Positions 20,317 through 31,502 of a stretch of DNA of 64,000 nucleotides are shown piece by piece (position 1 is the stretch's first letter; every line of letters begins with the position of its first letter). The stretch lies in NCBI RefSeq assembly GCF_003351345.1, contig NZ_QQTO01000012.1:62001-126000 (forward strand), written 5' to 3'. The stretch is from Allobosea caraganae (GTDB lineage: Bacteria; Pseudomonadota; Alphaproteobacteria; Rhizobiales; Beijerinckiaceae). The position numbers were made by a program, and so were the translations under genes. Under the pieces are notes generated by a model. That model was not told the origin of the DNA. It saw only the letters and a list, made by a program, of their open reading frames with translations, and did not search any database.

Positions 20317-20955
20317 TCACCCCACCAGCCGCGCCACGTCCGCGCGCAGCACCGGCAGCAGTTCGGCCTCGAACCAGGGATTGCGCCGGAGCCAGGCGTT
20401 GTTGCGCCAGGAGGGGTGCGGCAGCGGCAGGATGCGCGGGCGGCGCGGCGCGGACAGGATCGCGCGCCAGTCGGCGACGGTCTCCGACAGTTTCGCGCCG
20501 GCCTTGGGGCCGAGATGCCAGGCCTGGGCATAGCGGCCGACGACAAGGATCAGCTCGATCGCCGGCAAGGCGGCGAAGACGCGCGCGTGCCAGATCGGAG
20601 CGCATTCGCGCCTGGGCGGCAGGTCGCCGCCATGGGCGTCGTAGCCGGGAAAGCAAGCGCCCATCGGCACGATCGCGACTTTGCTCTCGTCATAGAAGAC
20701 ATCCTCGCCAATGCCGAGCCAGGAGCGCAGCCTGACGCCGGAGGGGTCGGTGAAGGGCCGGCCGCTGGCATGGACCCGGATGCCCGGCGCCTGGCTGGCG
20801 ACGCAGAGCCGCGCCGTGACCGCAGCCTGGATCACCGGGCGCGGCTCATGCGGCAGCGGCGGCTGAAAACGCGGCTCGTCGCGGCAGACGCGGCAGGCGC
20901 GCAGCTCTGTCAGGACGGCGTCGAGCGTCTCGGGGCCGGCCGCGGGCGCGCTCAT
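20317..20955 (-). CDS. uracil-DNA glycosylase family protein
   Basis: A 212-residue protein of the uracil-DNA glycosylase superfamily. Near the N-terminus it has a CRVCRDEP pair of cysteines, then SQAPGIRVHASGRPFTDPSG (motif 1 region), a PMGACFPG segment and LPLPHPSWRNN (motif 3 with the active-site histidine). The superfamily removes uracil from DNA, but this branch is poorly characterised. It is the last gene of the operon; its ATG overlaps the stop of the preceding secreted-protein paralogue. Why a DNA repair-like enzyme is coupled to secreted proteins is unclear. Confidence 0.75.
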   Translation of the reverse strand: MSAPAAGPETLDAVLTELRACRVCRDEPRFQPPLPHEPRPVIQAAVTARLCVASQAPGIRVHASGRPFTDPSGVRLRSWLGIGEDVFYDESKVAIVPMGACFPGYDAHGGDLPPRRECAPIWHARVFAALPAIELILVVGRYAQAWHLGPKAGAKLSETVADWRAILSAPRRPRILPLPHPSWRNNAWLRRNPWFEAELLPVLRADVARLVG

Positions 20956-21443
20956 CGCGCAGCGAGCTGGCGGCGGCTCATCGCCGGGCCCTTGGCCGGC
21001 GCCTGCGAGATCATCCCGTCGCAGGTCCAGGGCTTGGAGCTCTGGGCAAACTTGTGCGGATCGCCGGGTTCGATCGTGGCGATGCCGTTGATGCGGCCAC
21101 TCGGGCGGCTGCGCAGGACGTAGAGGTTGCCGGAGAGGTCGACGTCGAAGCAATAGGTGCGGCGGCTTTCGGGCGGGCCGTAGTAATAGCAGACGCCGTC
21201 CGGCACCGTGATCCAGCAAGCGTCGGTGTTCGGAACATTGCGGTTATGCCCGGTCGCCCGGCCGTCGATCCCGTGATGCTCGCTGAAAGGCAGATTGTTG
21301 CCGCTATAGCGGCCGGTGACGGTGTTGCCTTCGAAGAGCTTCTGGAGTTGCGGGCCGGTCAGGCGCTCGACGGCGCCAGCGGACAGGTTCGAGCCAAACA
21401 GGAGGGCGACCGCCAGCGCGGCCATGATGGGCATCGTCTTCAT
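20952..21443 (-). CDS. secreted four-cysteine paralogue 6 of 6
   Basis: A 163-residue exported protein, most diverged of the six-member array. Signal peptide to about residue 25 (LSAGA). The shared core is present: LTGPQLQKLFEGNTVTGRY, a FSEHHGIDG block, DACWITVPDGVCYYYG, TYCFDVDLSGNLYVL, EPGDPHK, KPWTCDGMISQAP and the C-terminal SRRQLAAR. All four conserved cysteines are kept. The start at 21443 forms ATGA with the stop of paralogue 5, and its own stop overlaps the glycosylase-family start. Function unknown; the core pattern suggests a small lipocalin-like periplasmic domain. Confidence 0.75.
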   Translation of the reverse strand: MKTMPIMAALAVALLFGSNLSAGAVERLTGPQLQKLFEGNTVTGRYSGNNLPFSEHHGIDGRATGHNRNVPNTDACWITVPDGVCYYYGPPESRRTYCFDVDLSGNLYVLRSRPSGRINGIATIEPGDPHKFAQSSKPWTCDGMISQAPAKGPAMSRRQLAAR

Positions 21444-21925
21444 CGTGCTGCAAGACGCCGCGATTGCGGCACTCCCTGTTCCGGCGCCTGCGAGATCAGG
21501 CCGCCGCAATACCAAGGCTTGCCGTTGTCGGAAAGATGGCGGGGATTGCCCGGCTCGGCCGTAACGAAGGCGTCGTAGCTGCTACTCACGGTATGGTGCA
21601 GATGCAGCAGCTTGCCGATGGGCTGGACCCGGTAGCAATGCACCCGCTGCTGCTCCTGCGCGCCGTAATAGTAGCAGATCTGGTCGTCCTTGATCGTCCA
21701 GCAGGCGTCGGTGTTGGGCACGTTGCCGTTATGGCCGACCGCCTGGCCATTGGCGTCGTGGTATTCGCTGAAGAACTTGCCGTCCTTGAAGCGACCGCTG
21801 ACGGTATGGCCCTCGAAGGTCCGCCTGATATCCTCGCCGCTCATGCGGTCTTCCGCCTGGACCGGCGCTGCCAATCCATGCAGGAGCATGGCCACCACGA
21901 AGGCGATGACCCAGCCTGTCCTCAC
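21440..21925 (-). CDS. secreted four-cysteine paralogue 5 of 6
   Basis: A 161-residue member with a GTG start at 21925 that overlaps the upstream stop (GTGA). Signal peptide around residues 1-24 (VQAE). Core: MSGEDIRRTFEGHTVSGRF, FSEYHDANGQAVGHNG, DACWTIKDDQICYYYG, HCYRVQPIGKLLHL, AEPGNPRHL, KPWYCGGLISQAP, SRRLAAR. CDG becomes CGG here. It is the only copy that does not begin with ATG, so its translation probably depends on coupling to the previous gene. Confidence 0.75.
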   Translation of the reverse strand: MRTGWVIAFVVAMLLHGLAAPVQAEDRMSGEDIRRTFEGHTVSGRFKDGKFFSEYHDANGQAVGHNGNVPNTDACWTIKDDQICYYYGAQEQQRVHCYRVQPIGKLLHLHHTVSSSYDAFVTAEPGNPRHLSDNGKPWYCGGLISQAPEQGVPQSRRLAAR

Positions 21926-22401
21926 TGCGCCGCCGCCAGGCGCCGCGACATCGGCGCGCCCTGCCCCGGCGCCCTCGAGATCAGCCCGTCGCAGATCCAG
22001 GGCTTGCCATGGTCGCCGAGATTGCGCGGATTGCCGGGCTCGATGGTCACCGCGCCGGTGAGCTGCGGATCGGTGAGATGGCGCAGGACATAGAGCCGGC
22101 CGACGGCCTGCACGGTGTAGCAATGGGTGATCCGGCCGCGCAGCGGACCGTAATAGTAGCAGACATTATCGTTCCGGACGGTCCAGCAGGCGTCGGTGTT
22201 CTCGCCCCAGCCGCCATTGCCGAGCGCGCGGCCGTCCGTGGCGTGATACTCGCTGAAACGATTGCCAACGACGAAGCGGCCACTGACGGTGTTGCCGTCA
22301 AAGGCCTGGCGGATCTCGTCTCCCGTGAGGAATTGCTGCGCCATGGCCGGCGCGGCGAGGCCGAGCGCGAGAAGGGCCGCGATGGCGCGCAGCACCCTCA
22401 T
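21922..22401 (-). CDS. secreted four-cysteine paralogue 4 of 6
   Basis: A 159-residue member with signal peptide MRVLRAIAALLALGLAAP ending near AMAQ. Core: LTGDEIRQAFDGNTVSGRF, FSEYHATDGRALGNGG, DACWTVRNDNVCYYYG, HCYTVQAVGRLYVL, IEPGNPRNL, KPWICDGLISRAP, SRRLAAAQ. ATGA overlaps at both ends. The C-terminal Arg of the other copies is replaced by Ala-Gln. Confidence 0.8.
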   Translation of the reverse strand: MRVLRAIAALLALGLAAPAMAQQFLTGDEIRQAFDGNTVSGRFVVGNRFSEYHATDGRALGNGGWGENTDACWTVRNDNVCYYYGPLRGRITHCYTVQAVGRLYVLRHLTDPQLTGAVTIEPGNPRNLGDHGKPWICDGLISRAPGQGAPMSRRLAAAQ

Positions 22402-22886
22402 CGCGCCGCCAGGCGCCGCGACATCGGCGCTCCCCGCTCCGGCGCCTTCGAGATCAGGCCGTCGCAAGCCCAGGGCTTGCCGTTATCGGTGTGGTTTCGC
22501 GGGTTGCCGGGCTCGACCGTGACGATCGCGTTGATCTCGCCGTTGCTCGCGTTGCGCTGGACCTGGAGCGAACCGGTCTGCTCGACGGTGAAGCAATGCA
22601 CGGTGCGGTCGCTCGGCGGGCCGTAGTAGTAGCAGATCTGGTCTTCCTTGATGATCCAGCAGGCGTCGGCATTGGGCTCGTAGCCGTTGTTGCCGAGCGC
22701 GCGGCCGTCGAGGTCGTGATACTCGGTGAAGAAGCCGCCGCGCATATAGCGGCCGCTCACGGTGTTGCCCTGATAGGCTTGCCTGATCTGCTCGCCGGTC
22801 ATTTTCTCGGCTGCGCCGGCCGGCTGTCCAAGAGCGAGCAAGGCAAGCGCGGCGAGCGCCGCCATGGTGCGTCCCGACGTCATCAT
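22398..22886 (-). CDS. secreted four-cysteine paralogue 3 of 6
   Basis: A 162-residue member. The signal peptide ends near PAGAA (residue 26). Core: MTGEQIRQAYQGNTVSGRY, FTEYHDLDGRALGNNG, DACWIIKEDQICYYYG, HCFTVEQTGSLQVQ, VEPGNPRNHTDNGKPW, ACDGLISKAP, SRRLAAR. ATGA overlap with paralogue 2 upstream. Closest by eye to paralogue 2. Confidence 0.8.
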   Translation of the reverse strand: MMTSGRTMAALAALALLALGQPAGAAEKMTGEQIRQAYQGNTVSGRYMRGGFFTEYHDLDGRALGNNGYEPNADACWIIKEDQICYYYGPPSDRTVHCFTVEQTGSLQVQRNASNGEINAIVTVEPGNPRNHTDNGKPWACDGLISKAPERGAPMSRRLAAR

Positions 22887-23362
22887 CGCGCCGCCAGGCG
22901 CCGCGACAGCGGCGCTCCCTGCCCGGGCGCCTGCGAGATCAGCCCGTCGCAGACCCAGGGCTTGCCATTGTCGGTGTGACCGCGCGGGTTGCCGGGCTCG
23001 ACCGTCATCATGGCGTTGAGGCGCCCGCCATCGGCATCATGCTGAACATAAAGCCCGGCGGTGAGCTGCAAGGTGGAGCAATAGACCGTGCGCGCGCTCG
23101 GCGGGCCGTAATAATAGCAGATCTGGTCTTGCCTGATGGTCCAGCAGGCATCGGTATTGGTCTTCCAGCCGTTATAGCCAAGCGCCCGCCCGTCCGGGAG
23201 ATGGTATTCGGTGAAGGAGCCGCCCCAGGTATAGCGGCCGCTCACGGTGTTGCCCTCGAAGGCGCGCCTGATCTGCTCGCCGGTCAGCTTGTCCGCTGCG
23301 CCAGCCGGCTGGCTCAGCAGAGCGAGCGCGGCCATGGCCGCGAGGATGCCGATCCGCCTCAT
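22883..23362 (-). CDS. secreted four-cysteine paralogue 2 of 6
   Basis: A 159-residue member. Signal peptide to about residue 23 (PAGAA). Core: LTGEQIRRAFEGNTVSGRY, FTEYHLPDGRALGYNG, DACWTIRQDQICYYYG, YCSTLQLTAGLYVQ, VEPGNPRGHTDNGKPW, VCDGLISQAP, SRRLAAR. Overlaps the neighbouring genes by four bases at both ends. Confidence 0.8.
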   Translation of the reverse strand: MRRIGILAAMAALALLSQPAGAADKLTGEQIRRAFEGNTVSGRYTWGGSFTEYHLPDGRALGYNGWKTNTDACWTIRQDQICYYYGPPSARTVYCSTLQLTAGLYVQHDADGGRLNAMMTVEPGNPRGHTDNGKPWVCDGLISQAPGQGAPLSRRLAAR

Positions 23363-23829
23363 CGCGCCGCCAGACGCCGTGACAGCGGCGCTCCCCGTTC
23401 GGGCGCCTGCGAGATCAGCCCGTCGCAGACCCAGGGCTTGCCGCGGTCGGAATGCCCGCGCGGGTTGCCCGGCTCGACCGCGGCCAGCGCATCGACCTTG
23501 CCGTTGGCCGTGCTGCGCAACGCGTAGAGCCGGCCGGTCAACTCGATGGTGAAGCAGCTGACGACCCGCGCGCTGGGAGGACCGTAATAATAGCAGATCT
23601 CATCCGCCCTGACGGTCCAGCAGCCGTCGTCATTCTCGACGAGGCCGTTATTGCCGTAAGCCTGACCGCCGGCATCGTGATACTCGCTGAACGGATTGCC
23701 CCGGATGCCGCGGCCGCTCACGGTGTTGCCTTCGAAGGCCTGCCTGATCTGCGCGCCGGTCAGCGTCTCGACCGCCAGCGACGGCGCCGGCAGAGCGAGC
23801 AAGGCGGCGATCGCGACGGCAAGGCGCAT
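23359..23829 (-). CDS. secreted four-cysteine paralogue 1 of 6
   Basis: A 156-residue member, first of the array. Signal peptide MRLAVAIAALLALPAPSLA. Core: LTGAQIRQAFEGNTVSGRG, FSEYHDAGGQAYGNNG, DGCWTVRADEICYYYG, SCFTIELTGRLYAL, VEPGNPRGHSDRGKPW, VCDGLISQAP, SRRLAAR. Its ATG is two bases after the stop of the GST gene, so the array is read from the same transcript. Confidence 0.8.
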   Translation of the reverse strand: MRLAVAIAALLALPAPSLAVETLTGAQIRQAFEGNTVSGRGIRGNPFSEYHDAGGQAYGNNGLVENDDGCWTVRADEICYYYGPPSARVVSCFTIELTGRLYALRSTANGKVDALAAVEPGNPRGHSDRGKPWVCDGLISQAPERGAPLSRRLAAR

Positions 23830-23831
23830 GC

Positions 23832-24449
23832 TCAGGCGGCCCAGCTCGGCCGCGCCGCAAGCTCGCCGTGCCAGCGGCGGATATTGGCGAAATCCTCCGG
23901 CAGCGGGATGCGCGAGGGCCTCATGAAGTCGACGGCGATGCCGGCGGTGATGTCGGCCACAGTCATCAGCTCGCCGCACAGAAAGGGATTGGCCGCGAGC
24001 TGCAGGTCGAGGAGCAGGAGGTGGTCGTCGATCAGCTCGCGGTTGGCGTCGGCCCATTCCGGCACCTGATGCTCGAGCTCGACCATCGAGGGGTGGCTGT
24101 GGCGGAACACCGCCATGACGCTGGAGAACAGGCCGAGCTCGACGCGCCGGTTCCACATCTCGATCTGGCCCTGCTCCTTGGCGTCGCGGCCGAACAAGGC
24201 CGGCTCGGGATGCAGGCTCTCGAGATAGCGGCAGATCGCGATGGTCTCGGCCAAAGCCGTGCCGTCGTCGAGTTCGAGCACCGGCAGCCGCCGCATCGGG
24301 TTGATGCGGGTGAATTCCGGCGTGAGGTGCTCCTTCTTGGCGATGTCGACCGGGATCAGCTCGGGCAGCGCGATGCCCTTCTCGGCGAAGAAGATGCGGA
24401 CCCGCCGCGGATTGGGTGAGCGCCCGCCGTCATAGAGCCTCATCAGCAT
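23832..24449 (-). CDS. glutathione S-transferase family protein
   Basis: A 205-residue GST with an N-terminal thioredoxin-like domain (about 1-80: MRLYDGGRSPNPRRVRIFFAEKG, then the cis-proline RRLPVLELDDGTALAETIAI) and an all-helical C-terminal domain ending at the array. SPNPRR contains the serine/asparagine position used to activate glutathione in several bacterial classes. It is the first gene of the operon with six secreted paralogues. The start at 24449 follows GGGAGAAGGG; an ATG six bases further in is an equally possible start. Confidence 0.85.
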   Translation of the reverse strand: MLMRLYDGGRSPNPRRVRIFFAEKGIALPELIPVDIAKKEHLTPEFTRINPMRRLPVLELDDGTALAETIAICRYLESLHPEPALFGRDAKEQGQIEMWNRRVELGLFSSVMAVFRHSHPSMVELEHQVPEWADANRELIDDHLLLLDLQLAANPFLCGELMTVADITAGIAVDFMRPSRIPLPEDFANIRRWHGELAARPSWAA

Positions 24450-24617
24450 GTCCCTTCTCCCGCGCCGCAGCATCACGGCCGCATTCACGGTGCAGCAGGC
24501 GCGCTGTCAAGGTAAAGTCCCGACATCGCGGCGCAACCATGGCGGCCCGCCTCGCGCAGGCTGGTGACGGCTGCATGACAGGCTGAGCGCCCTATACAGC
24601 GCTGCCGCAACGTCCGT

Positions 24618-25178
24618 TCAAGACCCTCCGCGATTATGGCTCCGGCGCCAGGTTTCGGGCCGCTCGAAATTCAGCGCCCAGATGCCGCGATTGGCCGCCT
24701 TCGCCTCGGCCTCCTCGGAGCGATAGCCGCCATAGGACACGGCCTGGCCCTGGCGGACCATGGCGGCGTTGACGTCGCTCTCGCCCTGGCGGCAGCGGGC
24801 GAGCCCGCGGCCATAGCGGTCGGCCTTGCCGATCTCGCAGGTGACGAGGCCGCGCGACAGGAGATCGACCAGCGCACGGCGGGCGGCGCGGCCGCAATCG
24901 ACTTGCCCGCCGCTGCGGTCGGTGCAGCTCTGGCGATATTCCGGCGCGTCGATTCCCTCCAGCCGCAATTCCTCGCCGTTCAGCCGAAGCGAATCACCGT
25001 CGATCGCCTGGGCCGCGCCGGTGAGAGATCGCGCCGGGCCGAGCTTATATTGCAGCACCGCGCCGCCAATCGCCATAAGCCCAATGATTCCAAGGGCAAC
25101 GACGAGATCAACCGTCCGGCCGACGCGCCGCCAGCCGAAGGGTCCATAGCGGGATCGTCCGAATCCGAAGCGCGTCAT
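24618..25178 (-). CDS. membrane-anchored thermonuclease (SNase-like) family protein
   Basis: A 186-residue protein. One N-terminal helix (about 24-44) anchors it to the inner membrane, with the nuclease domain outside. Domain motifs: IDGDSLRLNGEELRLEGIDA (calcium-binding Asp and first catalytic Arg), GRAARRALVDLL, and DRYGRGLARC with the second catalytic arginine. Extra cysteines (RQSC, VDCGRAA, TCEIGK, ARC) may form disulfides typical of exported members. It is divergent from the histidine kinase gene across 87 bases. Confidence 0.85.
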   Translation of the reverse strand: MTRFGFGRSRYGPFGWRRVGRTVDLVVALGIIGLMAIGGAVLQYKLGPARSLTGAAQAIDGDSLRLNGEELRLEGIDAPEYRQSCTDRSGGQVDCGRAARRALVDLLSRGLVTCEIGKADRYGRGLARCRQGESDVNAAMVRQGQAVSYGGYRSEEAEAKAANRGIWALNFERPETWRRSHNRGGS

Positions 25179-25265
25179 CAGGAAGAGCTTAACGATTTTG
25201 AGACCATATTGACGAGCCGGGCGTGCGTGCTGCGTTGTCGGCTGAGAGGAAGTTGCGTCGCGACA

Positions 25266-26786
<1,521 letters not shown>

Positions 26787-26810
26787 CGCAGCCTTGACTC
26801 ATCGGCATTG

Positions 26811-26833
26811 GATATACATTTATCGTGTATATC
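26811..26833. promoter_or_regulatory. palindromic operator of the vapBC operon
   Basis: Perfect 8-bp inverted repeat GATATACA (26811-26818) and TGTATATC (26826-26833) with a 7-base spacer, 22 bases before vapB. A -35-like TTGACT lies at 26794-26799, so the palindrome covers the expected -10 region. This is the usual place for VapB autorepression. Confidence 0.75.
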
Positions 26834-26854
26834 CTCACCCTTGAGAGGTCAGCC

Positions 26855-27091
26855 ATGCAAGTCACCCGCTGGGGCAACAGCCTCGCCATCCGCCTCCCCG
26901 CCGCCGTGGTCGAAGCCCTCTCGCTCAAGGAAGGCGACGATATCGAGGTGCGCGTTGTCGGCGAGCGGGTCTTCGACATCGCCCGCGACCAGAGCCGCCT
27001 GCGGGCGCTCGACCGCATCCGCAGCCTGCGCAAGCCGCTCCCCGCCGGCTGGAGCTTCGACCGGGACGAGGCCAACGAGCGCTCGTCGTGA
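26855..27091 (+). CDS. vapB: antitoxin VapB (AbrB/MazE-type)
   Basis: A 78-residue antitoxin. The first 45 residues are a swapped-hairpin AbrB DNA-binding domain (VTRWGNSLAIRLPAAVVEAL, then LKEGDDIEVRVV). The C-terminal tail (LRKPLPAGWSFDRDEANE) is the segment that neutralises the toxin. GAGAGG precedes the ATG at 26855; an in-frame GTG 30 bases upstream lies inside the operator and is less likely. Coupled to vapC by GTGA overlap. Confidence 0.9.
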   Translation: MQVTRWGNSLAIRLPAAVVEALSLKEGDDIEVRVVGERVFDIARDQSRLRALDRIRSLRKPLPAGWSFDRDEANERSS

Positions 27092-27492
27092 CGAGGGCGT
27101 TCCTCGACACCAACATCCTCGTCTACGCCTTCTCCGACGACGCTCGAAACGCCGTCGCGGAGCAAATCCTCGGCAAGGGCGGCGAGATCAGCATCCAGGT
27201 CGTCAACGAGTTCTCGAATGTCGCCCGGAGGAAGCTCGGCTTCGACTGGCTGCAGATTTCGGAAGCGGTCGATGCCATCCGCACCTTGGCACGCGGAATC
27301 CACCTCCTCGATCTGGAGACCCATGCGGAGGCCATCCGATTGGCTGACCGGTATGGTTTCTCGTTCTACGACGCGTTGATCGTCGCTTCGGCGCTGCGGG
27401 CGAAATGCGACCTGCTCTACACGGAGGACATGCAGAGCGGGCTCCTGGTCGATGGCACGCTGCGGATCGAGAATCCGTTCCAGCCAGGCTGA
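27088..27492 (+). CDS. vapC: ribonuclease toxin VapC (PIN domain)
   Basis: A 134-residue PIN-domain nuclease. The acidic active site is complete: Asp7 in FLDTNILVYA, Glu41 in VVNEFSN, Asp95 in SFYDALIVASA, plus acidic residues in YTEDMQSG. VapC toxins cut specific tRNAs or rRNA when not bound by VapB. Starts with GTG at 27088 overlapping the antitoxin stop. Convergent with the ABC-F gene 12 bases downstream. Confidence 0.92.
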   Translation: MTRAFLDTNILVYAFSDDARNAVAEQILGKGGEISIQVVNEFSNVARRKLGFDWLQISEAVDAIRTLARGIHLLDLETHAEAIRLADRYGFSFYDALIVASALRAKCDLLYTEDMQSGLLVDGTLRIENPFQPG

Positions 27493-27504
27493 ATGCCTGC
27501 CGGC

Positions 27505-29123
<1,619 letters not shown>

Positions 29124-29127
<4 letters not shown>

Positions 29128-30170
29128 TGGAGCTGGCCCTTCTGCGAGACTTGGTCCTGCTTGGAGACCTGGGCCTGCTCGAAGGTCGCCATGCCTGAAT
29201 GCACGGCCGCGGCGGCCTTGACGATCGAAGCGGCCAGCGCCGCCCCACTGCCCTCGCCGAGGCGCATGTCGAGCGCCAGCAGCGGCTGCTTGCCGAGCCG
29301 GACCAGAGCCTCGGCATGGGCGCCCTCGGCGGAAAGGTGGCCGGCGAGGCAATGGTCGAGGGCCGAGGGCTCGATCGCGTGCAGGATCGCGGCGGCGGCG
29401 GTGACGACATAGCCGTCGAGGATGACCGGGATGCGCTGCAGGCGCGCCGCGATGATCGCGCCGCAGATCGCCGCCATCTCGCGCCCGCCGAAGCGGCGCA
29501 GGACCTCGAGCGGATCGTTCAGGTGCGCCGCGTGGAAGGCTAAGCCCGCCTCGACGGCGGCGATCTTGCGCTTCAGCCCCTCGTCGTCGACGCCAGTGCC
29601 GCGGCCGCACCACACCGCCGCCCCACCGCCATAGAGCGCGGCGTAGATTGCGGCGGCCGAGGTGGTGTTGGCGATGCCCATCTCGCCCAGGCAAAGCAGG
29701 TCGGCCCCGCCGGCGAGCGCCTCCATGCCGAAGGCCATGGTGGCAACGCAAGAGCGCTCATCAAGCGCGTCTTCCTTGGTGAAATCGCCGGTCGGCAGGT
29801 CGAGTGCGAGGTCGAAGACCTTGAAGCCGAGGTCGAAGGCGGCGCAGATCTGGTTGATCGCGGCGCCGCCGGCGGCAAAGTTCTCCAGCATCTGGCGCGT
29901 GACCGCCTGCGGGTAGGCCGAGACGCCCTGGGCGGCGACGCCATGATTGCCGGCGAAGACGCAGACCAGCGGCCGGTCGACGCGCGGCGGCGCCTTGCCC
30001 TGCCAGGCAGCGAGCCATTCGGCGATCTCCTCCATGCGGCCGAGGCTGCCGGCCGGCTTGGTCAATTCCTTGTCGCGGGCGCGCACGGCATTGGCCGCCT
30101 CCATGTCGGGGCCCGGCATGCTGGCGATGAGGTGGCGGATATCGTCGAAGGGCAGGCCTGAGGCGGACAT
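29124..30170 (-). CDS. cobT: nicotinate-nucleotide--dimethylbenzimidazole phosphoribosyltransferase
   Basis: A 348-residue enzyme that transfers phosphoribose from nicotinate mononucleotide to 5,6-dimethylbenzimidazole, making alpha-ribazole phosphate for the lower ligand of cobalamin. It matches the alphaproteobacterial form (called CobU in Pseudomonas denitrificans) along its length: MSASGLPFDDIRHL start, KPAGSLGRMEEIAEWLAAWQ, FAGNHGVAAQGV, CLGEMGIANTTSAAA, and RLGEGSGAALA with the catalytic glutamate. The start at 30170 follows this homology; an ATG at 30212 is possible. Divergent from cobS. Confidence 0.95.
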
Positions 30171-30280
30171 CGCTGGAATCTCGTGAAAGCTCTGGATCGG
30201 CGGCGCATGCATGGCGCGCCTCGTTGGCGCTGCTGCTATAGGCTTGGGCTGGCGAAGACAATCGAGGATACCGAAGCGGC

Positions 30281-31120
30281 ATGGCCGAGATGCAGGGCGA
30301 GAGCAGGCAGGAGGCGCCGCATTGGCCGGGCTGGCTCGCCGCCACCGCGATCTGCATCCGCTTCTATTCGCGCCTGCCGGTGCCGCGCCTGCCCGGCGAG
30401 GGCGACCTGCACGCCCTGCCCGATTTCCGGCTGGTGCCGCGCGCTCTGCCTTTGGCTGCCCTTGTGATCGCGCTTCCGGCGGCGCTGGTGCAGCTGGCCG
30501 GCGGTTTGGCCGGCGTCAATGCGTACCTCGCCGCCACGCTGGCGATCACGGCTCTGGTGCTGACGACCGGCGCCTTCCATGAAGATGGGCTCGCCGACAC
30601 TGCCGACGGACTGTTCGGCGGTACGACGCCGGAGCGGCGGCTGGAGATCATGAAGGACAGCCGCGTCGGCTCCTACGGTGCGATGGCGCTCGGGCTGTCG
30701 CTGCTGCTCCGGGTCACGGCCCTCGCGGCGATCCTTCAGGCGGCGGGGGGCTGGGCCGCGGCGGCGGCCATTCTCGCCGCCGCCCCCTGGTCGCGCAGCG
30801 AGGGCGTGCGCCTGCTCGCGGGTGAGGCGGCAGCCCGCAGCTCGGGAGCCTCCGCCGCCGTCGGCCGGCCCGCCATGGTGACGGCAGGGATCGCTTCGGC
30901 CCTGGCCCTGGCACTGGGCCTTGCCGCGACGCTCGCCGCCGGCCTGCCGCCGCTTGGCCTCGCGTTGGGGCTGGTCCTTGCCGGCCTCGCCGTCACCTGG
31001 CTGGCGCAGCTGGCGCGGCGCCTCATTGGCGGGCAGACCGGCGACATCATCGGCGCGGCACAGCAGATCTCCGAGATCGCGATCTATTGCGGCTTCGCCT
31101 TCGTGCTGGGTGCGCGATGA
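30281..31120 (+). CDS. cobS: adenosylcobinamide-GDP ribazoletransferase (cobalamin synthase)
   Basis: A 279-residue integral membrane enzyme that joins alpha-ribazole to adenosylcobinamide-GDP, the last step of cobalamin assembly. Signature motifs: GAFHEDGLADTADGLFGG (metal-binding acidic cluster), IMKDSRVGSYGAMAL, and LIGGQTGDIIGAAQQ near the C-terminus. About seven helices. It uses the product of the divergent cobT gene. The rest of the cob genes are not in the window. Its stop overlaps the DUF1289 gene start. Confidence 0.95.
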   Translation: MAEMQGESRQEAPHWPGWLAATAICIRFYSRLPVPRLPGEGDLHALPDFRLVPRALPLAALVIALPAALVQLAGGLAGVNAYLAATLAITALVLTTGAFHEDGLADTADGLFGGTTPERRLEIMKDSRVGSYGAMALGLSLLLRVTALAAILQAAGGWAAAAAILAAAPWSRSEGVRLLAGEAAARSSGASAAVGRPAMVTAGIASALALALGLAATLAAGLPPLGLALGLVLAGLAVTWLAQLARRLIGGQTGDIIGAAQQISEIAIYCGFAFVLGAR

Positions 31121-31332
31121 GCGGTGCATCCACTCCCTGCATCAATATCTGCGTGATCGATCAGGCAAGCGGCCTGTGCGAGGGCTGCGGGCGGACGCTG
31201 CAGGAAATCGCGCAGTGGGGCGCGCTCAGCGAAGCTGAGCGGCTGGCGATCATGGCGGTGCTACCCGGGCGGCAGGCAACACAGGACGAGGCGCGGGATT
31301 CCGTGTGGGGGAAAAGCAGAACGGCCGGGTGA
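31117..31332 (+). CDS. DUF1289 family protein
   Basis: A 71-residue protein with the DUF1289 four-cysteine pattern: TPCINICVIDQASGLCEGCGRT, which probably binds zinc or an Fe-S cluster, followed by IAQWGALSEAERLAIM. The start overlaps the cobS stop (ATGA). cobS and DUF1289 genes are frequently neighbours in alphaproteobacteria; a role is not established. Confidence 0.85.
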   Translation: MSGASTPCINICVIDQASGLCEGCGRTLQEIAQWGALSEAERLAIMAVLPGRQATQDEARDSVWGKSRTAG

Positions 31333-31339
31333 GCCGCCT

Positions 31340-31500
31340 TCTTTCCTTCTCCCGGATGGGAGAAGGTGCCCCGGCAGGGGCGGATGAGGGCCCGGCCCCA
31401 AACCAGCGAAACGAAAACGGAGCCACGGTCAGGTCACAGCGCAGCGTCTAACCGCAGGCCCTCACCCTGCCCTCTCCCATCCGGGAGAGGGTTCCTCGCG
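31340..31500. repeat. dispersed hairpin repeats (CTCACCCTGCCCTCTCC type)
   Basis: Two facing copies of a short hairpin repeat: TCTCCCGGATGGGAGAAGG at about 31350-31368 and CTCTCCCATCCGGGAGAG near 31472-31489. Related copies with different loops occur at 36872-36930, 45155-45195 and 45280-45330. It separates the convergent DUF1289 and GNAT genes and can act as a bidirectional terminator. Confidence 0.7.
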
Positions 31501-31502
31501 CT

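Noticed and set aside
20317-24449. phage-defence island (GST, secreted proteins, UDG-like protein)
   Set aside because: All array products have signal peptides and no nuclease, NTPase or toxin motif is seen; the glycosylase-family gene alone does not support a defence call.
30171-30280. cobalamin riboswitch between cobT and cobS
   Set aside because: The divergent gap is only 110 bases and I see no B12-box-like GCCACTG sequence in it.
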